A DNA stretch of 9,682 nucleotides, taken from the NCBI GenBank assembly GCA_017984715.1, contig JAGNYY010000024.1, forward strand, positions 1-9,682, written 5' to 3'. This stretch comes from Rhodoluna sp. GTDB taxonomy: Bacteria; Actinomycetota; Actinomycetes; Actinomycetales; Microbacteriaceae. Shown one piece after another: positions 5,020-9,682 of the stretch (positions are counted from its first letter, which is position 1; each line of letters starts with the position of its first letter). The notes beneath the pieces were generated by a model. The model was given only the letters and a program-made list of their open reading frames with translations. It was not told the DNA's origin and did not search any database. The position numbers and the translations under genes were made by a program.

Positions 5020-6527
5020 TGACAATCGAACTTGCCAACGCCATTGAAATGCGAGGGATTGAAAAATCCTTCGGCTCTAACCCGGTTCTAAAGAACGTGG
5101 ACTTCTCAGTGAAGGTTGGAGAAGTTCACGCACTTGCCGGTGAAAATGGTGCAGGCAAGTCAACCCTGATGAAAATTCTTCAGGGTGTCTATGGAAAGGA
5201 TGCCGGTCAGATTCAGGTTGCCGGTAAAGATGTTGAAATCACCGACACTTTCGCTGCCCGCAAGGCCGGCGTTGGAATGGTGTTTCAAGAGTTCTCGCTC
5301 ATCCCGACCCTCACCGTTGCGCAGAACATCTTCTTGACCAACGAACCGACCAAGTATGGATTGATCAGCGACTCGAAGGCCAAAGAAATGGCTGCCGCGC
5401 TGTTCCAAGAGATGCAGGTTTCGGTTGACCCTTCGGCCACGGTCGAGCACCTGCCCACCGCCCTGTGGCAGCTGACCGAAATCGCCAAGGCCCTGGCCCA
5501 GAACGCCAAGGTTCTCATCATGGATGAGCCGACCGCGTCACTGGCCAAACACGAGGCCGAGGCCCTGTTCGCACTGATTGAGCGTCTAAAAGCCAAGGGC
5601 ATCGCGATCGTTTACATCTCACACCGCATGGATGAGGTCTATCGAATCGCTGACAGAATCACAGTTTTGCGTGACGGTGTTCGCGTGCTGACCGAGTCAC
5701 TAAAAGACCTGACCCCGGTGCAAATTGTTGAAGCAATCGTTGGCCGCAAGGCAGCGGCTCACCTAGAGCACCTCGATCGAGCAGAAAAGATCACAAACGA
5801 GGTGGTTCTTGAGGTCGACAACCTGAGTTCGGGCACCAAGTTGAAGGGTGTCTCCTTCAGTGTCAAGAAGGGCGAAATCCTAGGCCTCGCCGGCCTGATG
5901 GGCTCAGGTCGAACAGAATTGGTCAACACGATTTTCGGAGTGACCAAGGCAGACACCGGAACCATCAAAATCAACGGTGTTGCAACCAACATTTCGTCAC
6001 CTCGCGAGGCAATCAAGAACCGCATCGCACTGATTCCTGAGGACCGGCGATCACAGGGTCTCGTTCTCGACCACCCGGTCACCGAAAACCTAACCCTGCC
6101 TATTCTCGATTCACTCAAGTCAAAAGGCTTGCTCTCAAACAAGAAGATTCTGGCCAAAAGCCAGGAAATCATTGAACTCTTTGCGGTAAAGGCGGCGCAG
6201 CCGTCCATCCGGGTTGGTTCGTTGTCTGGCGGCAATCAGCAGAAGGTAGTGATCGGCAAGTGGCTGGCCACCGACCCGAGTCTCCTGATGATGGATGAAC
6301 CAACCGCCGGCGTCGACATCGGCACGAAGAGCGAGATTTTGGACTTGGTTAGAGCCATCGCAGACAGCGGAAAATCGGTGATTCTGATTTCTTCGGAATT
6401 GCCAGAGCTGCTTGCCGTCTCAGACCGCGTGCTTGTCCTCAAGGATGGCCGAGTCTTGAAGACCCTGAACCGCAACGAAATTCCAACTGAAGAATTCCTC
6501 CAACTTGAAATCCAAGGAGCCAACTAA
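5019..6527 (+). CDS. Sugar ABC transporter ATPase with two fused nucleotide-binding domains (RbsA/MglA type)
   Basis: This 502-residue membrane-associated ATPase drives sugar import. Domain 1 (about 8-245) has Walker A GENGAGKST (41-49), Q-loop VFQEF (88-92), a signature region LPTALWQL (145-152), Walker B VLIMDE (165-170) and the switch His in YISHRMDE. Domain 2 (about 262-500) has the degenerate Walker A GLMGSGRTE (292-300) usual for this subfamily, signature LSGGNQQ (402-408), Walker B LLMMDE (422-427), and SSELPE in place of the H-loop His. Length and order match RbsA. Odd: the domain 1 signature lacks the usual Ser-Gly-Gly core, with Thr-Ala-Leu-Trp there. ATG 5019 overlaps the previous stop; a further 17 in-frame residues upstream would lie inside the dehydrogenase gene and are rejected. 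The stop overlaps the permease start by one base. Substrate follows the binding protein. Confidence 0.95.
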   Translation: MTIELANAIEMRGIEKSFGSNPVLKNVDFSVKVGEVHALAGENGAGKSTLMKILQGVYGKDAGQIQVAGKDVEITDTFAARKAGVGMVFQEFSLIPTLTVAQNIFLTNEPTKYGLISDSKAKEMAAALFQEMQVSVDPSATVEHLPTALWQLTEIAKALAQNAKVLIMDEPTASLAKHEAEALFALIERLKAKGIAIVYISHRMDEVYRIADRITVLRDGVRVLTESLKDLTPVQIVEAIVGRKAAAHLEHLDRAEKITNEVVLEVDNLSSGTKLKGVSFSVKKGEILGLAGLMGSGRTELVNTIFGVTKADTGTIKINGVATNISSPREAIKNRIALIPEDRRSQGLVLDHPVTENLTLPILDSLKSKGLLSNKKILAKSQEIIELFAVKAAQPSIRVGSLSGGNQQKVVIGKWLATDPSLLMMDEPTAGVDIGTKSEILDLVRAIADSGKSVILISSELPELLAVSDRVLVLKDGRVLKTLNRNEIPTEEFLQLEIQGAN

Positions 6528-7486
6528 TGACCAAGACACTTTTCGCGCCGGCATTCGATTTGCTGAAGCGCTTTGAATGGCAGAAGAACATCATTTACAT
6601 CGGCTTCGTTGCCGTGTTCATCCTGTTCGCAATTACCCTTGGAGATTCAGGCTTCACTCACCCGAATAACTTGCTGAACATCTTCAGACAGGTTGCAACC
6701 ATCTCGATCATGGCCGTTGCGATGACCTTCGTGATTGCAGCTGCCGAGATTGACCTAAGCATCGGTTCGGTTGCTGGTCTGTCTTCTGTAGTCACGGCGA
6801 TGACGCTAAACAGCTTCGGCTTGGTTCCGGGCATCCTTGCCGGCTTGCTAGTTGGTGCCGTAGCCGGTGCTATCAGCGGTGGACTGGTCGCCTGGCTGAA
6901 AGTGCCGTCGTTCCTCGTGACCCTCGGCATGCTCGGCCTCGTCGTCGGTGTTGCCCGTTGGATCACAGCTTCGGCGCCGATTCCTATCCAAGAAATGAAC
7001 TACGTCGCAATCTTCGGCGGCGGCGATTTCGGACCGATTCCAGGCTTGCTGGTGTGGGCAATCCTGATTGTGGCTGCCGGTGCGGTTGTGATGAACAAAA
7101 CTAAGTTTGGCCGTCACGTTCGCGCCACCGGCGGAAACCTCGTCGCCGCTGGGTATACCGGCGTGAACACCGCCAAGGTTAAGTTCATGGTTCTGCTGAT
7201 GTCAGGCGTTTTCGCAGCATTCGCCGGAATGCTCTATGCCGGTCGCTTGCAGTCTGGCCGATTCCAGTGGGGAACCGGTGATGAGCTTTCTGTCATCGCC
7301 GCCGTCATCCTGGGCGGAACAAGCCTGTTTGGTGGCCGCGGCCAGGTCATTGGTTCGCTGTTCGGCGCACTGTTTGTCGGCCTCATCAACAACGGTCTGA
7401 TTCTTGCCGGCTTGGATGTCAGCCAGCAGCAGGTAGTTCGCGGCGCGATCATCATTCTCGCGGTAGCGCTTTCAAGAAAGAAGTAG
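6527..7486 (+). CDS. Sugar ABC transporter permease (RbsC-like, BPD_transp_2)
   Basis: This 319-residue inner-membrane permease is the only one in the operon, so it probably forms a homodimer under the ATPase. Hydrophobic segments lie near 22-38, 58-72, 80-95, 100-122, 128-147, 172-188, 217-237, 252-266, 273-291 and 303-316. Family landmarks are AAAEIDLSIGSVAGL (71-85), the cytoplasmic ATPase-contact loop TKFGRHVRATGGNLVAAGYT (192-211) and AAVILGGTSLFGGRGQV (258-274). Length is typical. The TAATG overlap with the ATPase stop and AAGGAG at 6514-6519 fix the start. The next gene follows after 4 nt, so the permease and the second oxidoreductase are co-translated. The C-terminus ends in basic SRKK. 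Confidence 0.95.
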   Translation: MTKTLFAPAFDLLKRFEWQKNIIYIGFVAVFILFAITLGDSGFTHPNNLLNIFRQVATISIMAVAMTFVIAAAEIDLSIGSVAGLSSVVTAMTLNSFGLVPGILAGLLVGAVAGAISGGLVAWLKVPSFLVTLGMLGLVVGVARWITASAPIPIQEMNYVAIFGGGDFGPIPGLLVWAILIVAAGAVVMNKTKFGRHVRATGGNLVAAGYTGVNTAKVKFMVLLMSGVFAAFAGMLYAGRLQSGRFQWGTGDELSVIAAVILGGTSLFGGRGQVIGSLFGALFVGLINNGLILAGLDVSQQQVVRGAIIILAVALSRKK

Positions 7487-7490
7487 ACCG

Positions 7491-8594
7491 ATGCAGAACT
7501 CTCTTCGAGCCGGTGTAATCGGCTCCGGCTTCATGGCCAGCGTTCACACCCGTGCTATCAGGGACGCGGGGCACCAGGTTGTTGCCATCGCAAGCTCTTC
7601 TGCAGAATCGGCGGCGCGAGCTGCTGACGAGCTGAACATTCCCGCCTATTTCGAATCCTGGCAGGCGCTCGTCGCCTCCAAGGATGTCGACGTGATTCAC
7701 GTTTGCACCCCAAATGAGTTTCACGCCGAGATGGCCATCGCGGCGGCGAAGGCCGGCAAGCACATCGTGTGCGAGAAGCCAATTTCGGTTAGCCTCGAGC
7801 AGGCCCGCGAAATCCAGAACGAAGTCTCCAGTGCTGGCGTCGGCTTTGCGATTCCTTTCGCCTACCGCTTCTATCCGGTGGTTCGCGAGATCCGTTCGCG
7901 CATCGCTGCTGGCGAGGCTGGCCCTATCCACTTAATGCACGGTGTTTATTTGCAAGACTGGCTCGCTTCGCCAAATTCGAATAACTGGAGGGTCGACTCG
8001 GTGGCCGGTGGCTCATCTCGTGCCTTCGCAGACATCGGCACACACTGGTGCGACCTAATGGAGTTCGTCTCTGGAGATCGAATCACCTCGGTAATGGCAA
8101 ATACCGCGACTGCTTATGAATCGCGCGGCGGAAAGCCGGTGCTCACAGAGGATATCGCAACCATTTTGTTTGAGACCGAAAGCGGCGCAGCAGGCTCGTT
8201 GACTGCAAGCCAGGTTTCGTTCGGTCGAAAAAACCACTTGCAAGTCGAATTCGACGGTTTGCGGGAGTCATACACGTTCAATCAGGAACAACCAGATTCG
8301 TTCTTGATTGGCGGTCAAAGCTCGAACCAGATCGTGATGCAAAGCCAAGAATCCTTGACTTCCTTGGACGCAAAGCGACTTTCGAGAGTGCCGGCCGGCC
8401 ACCCCCAGGGATACCAGGATGCCTTCAACGCATTCGTCGCAGATGCCTATGCTAGTTTTCAGGGCGAGGCTCGCGAAGGCGTCCCTGGGTTGGCCGACGG
8501 GCTGCGTTCAGCTGCTTTGATCGACGCCGTTTTGGAGTCGGCAGCAACACGTGCCTGGGTCGGCGTTAAATCCGAAGCCCTAACCGCTCGTTAG
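7491..8594 (+). CDS. Second Gfo/Idh/MocA-family oxidoreductase (possible 3-keto-sugar reductase, LgdC-like)
   Basis: This is a 367-residue cytoplasmic NAD(P)-dependent enzyme. It has GSGFMA (11-16) as the dinucleotide loop, [20 protein letters not shown] (72-91), Lys96 in VCEKPIS, and DIGTHWCD with Asp181, His185 and Asp188. It shares with the first oxidoreductase the substrate-facing block YLQDWxxxPNS followed by WR and AG (153-173), while the rest has diverged. This suggests the two act on similar rings at different stages. In the levoglucosan scheme the second enzyme would reduce the 3-keto product back to the sugar. The alternative is a second dehydrogenase for an isomeric substrate. ATG 7491 lies 4 nt after the permease stop with only a weak purine stretch (AAGAAAG) upstream, so translation probably depends on coupling. 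Family is certain; role is inferred. Confidence 0.9.
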   Translation: MQNSLRAGVIGSGFMASVHTRAIRDAGHQVVAIASSSAESAARAADELNIPAYFESWQALVASKDVDVIHVCTPNEFHAEMAIAAAKAGKHIVCEKPISVSLEQAREIQNEVSSAGVGFAIPFAYRFYPVVREIRSRIAAGEAGPIHLMHGVYLQDWLASPNSNNWRVDSVAGGSSRAFADIGTHWCDLMEFVSGDRITSVMANTATAYESRGGKPVLTEDIATILFETESGAAGSLTASQVSFGRKNHLQVEFDGLRESYTFNQEQPDSFLIGGQSSNQIVMQSQESLTSLDAKRLSRVPAGHPQGYQDAFNAFVADAYASFQGEAREGVPGLADGLRSAALIDAVLESAATRAWVGVKSEALTAR

Positions 8595-8616
8595 TCGTAT
8601 TGAAGGAGATTCAAAG

Positions 8617-9624
8617 ATGACACGACCAGTAACGCTGTTCACCGGCCAGTGGGCTGACTTGAAGCTTGAAGAAGTTGCCAAGCTCGCTAGCCAGTGGGGC
8701 TATGACGGTCTCGAAATCGCCTGCAGCGGCGAACACTTGGATGTCGAGCGAGCAGCCACCGACCCGGCTTACGTTGCAGAACGCCTTTCGATTCTTGAAC
8801 GGCACAACTTAAAAGTCTTCGCAATCTCGAACCACCTAACCGGCCAAGCCGTTTGCGATAACCCAATCGACTTTCGCCACAAAGACATCTTGAATACACG
8901 GGTTTGGGGTGATGGCGAGCCAGAGGCAGTTCGCCGGCGTGCGGCCGCCGAATTGAAGACGACCGCTGTTGCCGCCCGAGCGCTCGGTGTTGACACTGTG
9001 GTTGGCTTCACCGGATCTTCGATTTGGCAGTATGTGGCAATGTTCCCGCCGGTTTCGGCCGAAGTCATCGAGTCAGGCTATGAAGACTTCGCCAAGCGCT
9101 GGAACCCGATTATGGACGTATATGACAGCGAAGGTGTGAAGTTTGCACTCGAGGTTCACCCTTCTGAGATTGCCTACGACTACTACACGACGGTCAAAAC
9201 CTTGAGGGCCATCGATAACCGCACTGCCTTCGGCTTGAACTGGGACCCAAGCCACATGCACTGGCAAGACATCGACCCGGTGAACTTCATCCATGATTTT
9301 GCCGACCGCATCTATCACGTGGACTGCAAAGACACCGTGGTGCGCCGCAACGATGGCCGAGTCGGTCGTCTCGGATCGCACCTTGGCTGGGATGACCCGC
9401 AGCGCGGCTGGACGTTCGTTTCAACCGGCCGCGGACAGATTGATTGGCAAAGTTCTTTTAGGGCTCTGAACTCGATTGGCTATGACGGCCCGATTTCGGT
9501 CGAGTGGGAAGACGCCGGGATGGATCGCCTGCACGGAGCCAAGGAAGCTCTAGATTTCGTGAAATCGCTGCTTTGGGAGCTTCCGGCAAACTCATTCGAC
9601 TCTGCTTTTAAGCAGGATAGGTAG
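8617..9624 (+). CDS. TIM-barrel sugar isomerase/epimerase-like metalloenzyme
   Basis: This 335-residue cytoplasmic protein belongs to the AP-endonuclease-2/xylose-isomerase-like superfamily. Likely metal ligands are Glu33 (DGLEIACSG), Glu179 (FALEVHP), Asp210 in [10 protein letters not shown] (with His213 also nearby), and Glu296 ([11 protein letters not shown]); His234 lies in IYHVDCKD. Unlike the first barrel protein it has the canonical Glu in the fourth strand and a longer insert (about 240-270, including [18 protein letters not shown]). The two barrels are therefore distantly related and presumably catalyse separate steps. In a levoglucosan-type route they would be the elimination and hydration partners; a 3-keto-sugar isomerase or hydrolase is an alternative. 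AAGGAG at 8603-8608 sits 8 nt before ATG 8617, in a 22-nt gap after the second oxidoreductase. Superfamily is secure; reaction is not. Confidence 0.88.
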   Translation: MTRPVTLFTGQWADLKLEEVAKLASQWGYDGLEIACSGEHLDVERAATDPAYVAERLSILERHNLKVFAISNHLTGQAVCDNPIDFRHKDILNTRVWGDGEPEAVRRRAAAELKTTAVAARALGVDTVVGFTGSSIWQYVAMFPPVSAEVIESGYEDFAKRWNPIMDVYDSEGVKFALEVHPSEIAYDYYTTVKTLRAIDNRTAFGLNWDPSHMHWQDIDPVNFIHDFADRIYHVDCKDTVVRRNDGRVGRLGSHLGWDDPQRGWTFVSTGRGQIDWQSSFRALNSIGYDGPISVEWEDAGMDRLHGAKEALDFVKSLLWELPANSFDSAFKQDR

Positions 9625-9629
9625 TTCTA

Positions 9630-9682
9630 ATGACCGAAATTTGCAACGTAATCGCAATCTTCACCCCAAAGTCTGAATATGC
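9630..9682 (+). CDS. 5' end of a small protein, probably ABM-type (antibiotic biosynthesis monooxygenase fold), cut by the window edge
   Basis: Only 17 codons are present: MTEICNVIAIFTPKSEY. A hydrophobic strand followed by TPKSEY is how many dimeric alpha-beta-barrel ABM or quinol-monooxygenase-like proteins (about 95-110 residues) begin. The gene starts 5 nt after the second TIM-barrel stop with a weak GGATAGG upstream, so it belongs to the operon. Its role could be in redox or in tidying a reactive intermediate, but this is unknown. A sugar mutarotase of the same alpha-beta-barrel fold is an alternative. The call rests on 17 residues only. Confidence 0.5.
   Translation, partial: MTEICNVIAIFTPKSEY

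Noticed and set aside
5759..6235. A 158-codon minus-strand frame inside the ATPase gene, and similar minus-strand frames elsewhere in the operon
   Set aside because: They are antisense to well-supported family proteins, have low-complexity Arg/Ser-rich products and no ribosome-binding sites.
1..9682. tRNA, rRNA, CRISPR array, transposase or integrase
   Set aside because: None was seen on reading either strand; no spaced repeat array, and no tRNA-like or mobile-element sequence was recognised.

Overview
The window looks like one catabolic locus from an actinobacterium. Base composition is moderate-GC. Genes are packed with 1-nt TAATG overlaps or gaps of a few bases, Shine-Dalgarno sites are mostly AAGGAG or AGGAG, and CTA leucine codons are frequent in a typical high-level binding-protein gene. 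My best guess is a small-genome Microbacteriaceae-like organism (inference from style only; no rRNA or other marker gene is present).

Layout. Positions 1-366 hold no intact gene. They contain a start-less open frame that reads like the 3' end of a secreted-protein gene with one in-frame stop, and a DnaA-box-like 9-mer. A ROK-family repressor gene (367-1560, minus strand) follows. The divergent gap of about 145 bp (1561-1705) holds a clear inverted repeat at 1624-1644, a likely operator, and a possible leaderless start for the repressor. From 1706 to the right edge, seven complete genes and one cut gene run on the plus strand: an IolE-like TIM-barrel enzyme, a sugar-binding lipoprotein, a Gfo/Idh/MocA dehydrogenase, a double-domain sugar ABC ATPase, a single RbsC-type permease, a second Gfo/Idh/MocA oxidoreductase, a second TIM-barrel isomerase/epimerase-like enzyme, and the first 17 codons of a probable ABM-type (antibiotic biosynthesis monooxygenase fold) small protein.

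How the parts fit. The ABC system (lipoprotein, ATPase, permease) would import a sugar or sugar-like ring. Two NAD(P)-dependent oxidoreductases plus two metal-dependent TIM-barrel enzymes match the set used in the oxidation - elimination - hydration - reduction route known for levoglucosan (LgdA, LgdB1, LgdB2, LgdC). The first oxidoreductase strongly resembles what I remember of levoglucosan dehydrogenase. A related 3-keto-sugar or inositol-type substrate is the main alternative. The ROK protein would repress the operon until substrate or product binds.

RNA-level features stand out: a 16-bp hairpin with no downstream T-run follows the binding-protein gene, a second hairpin of 6 bp follows it directly, and an identical 14-bp segment lies in the leaders on both sides of the binding-protein gene. 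These fit differential expression of the binding protein within one transcript.
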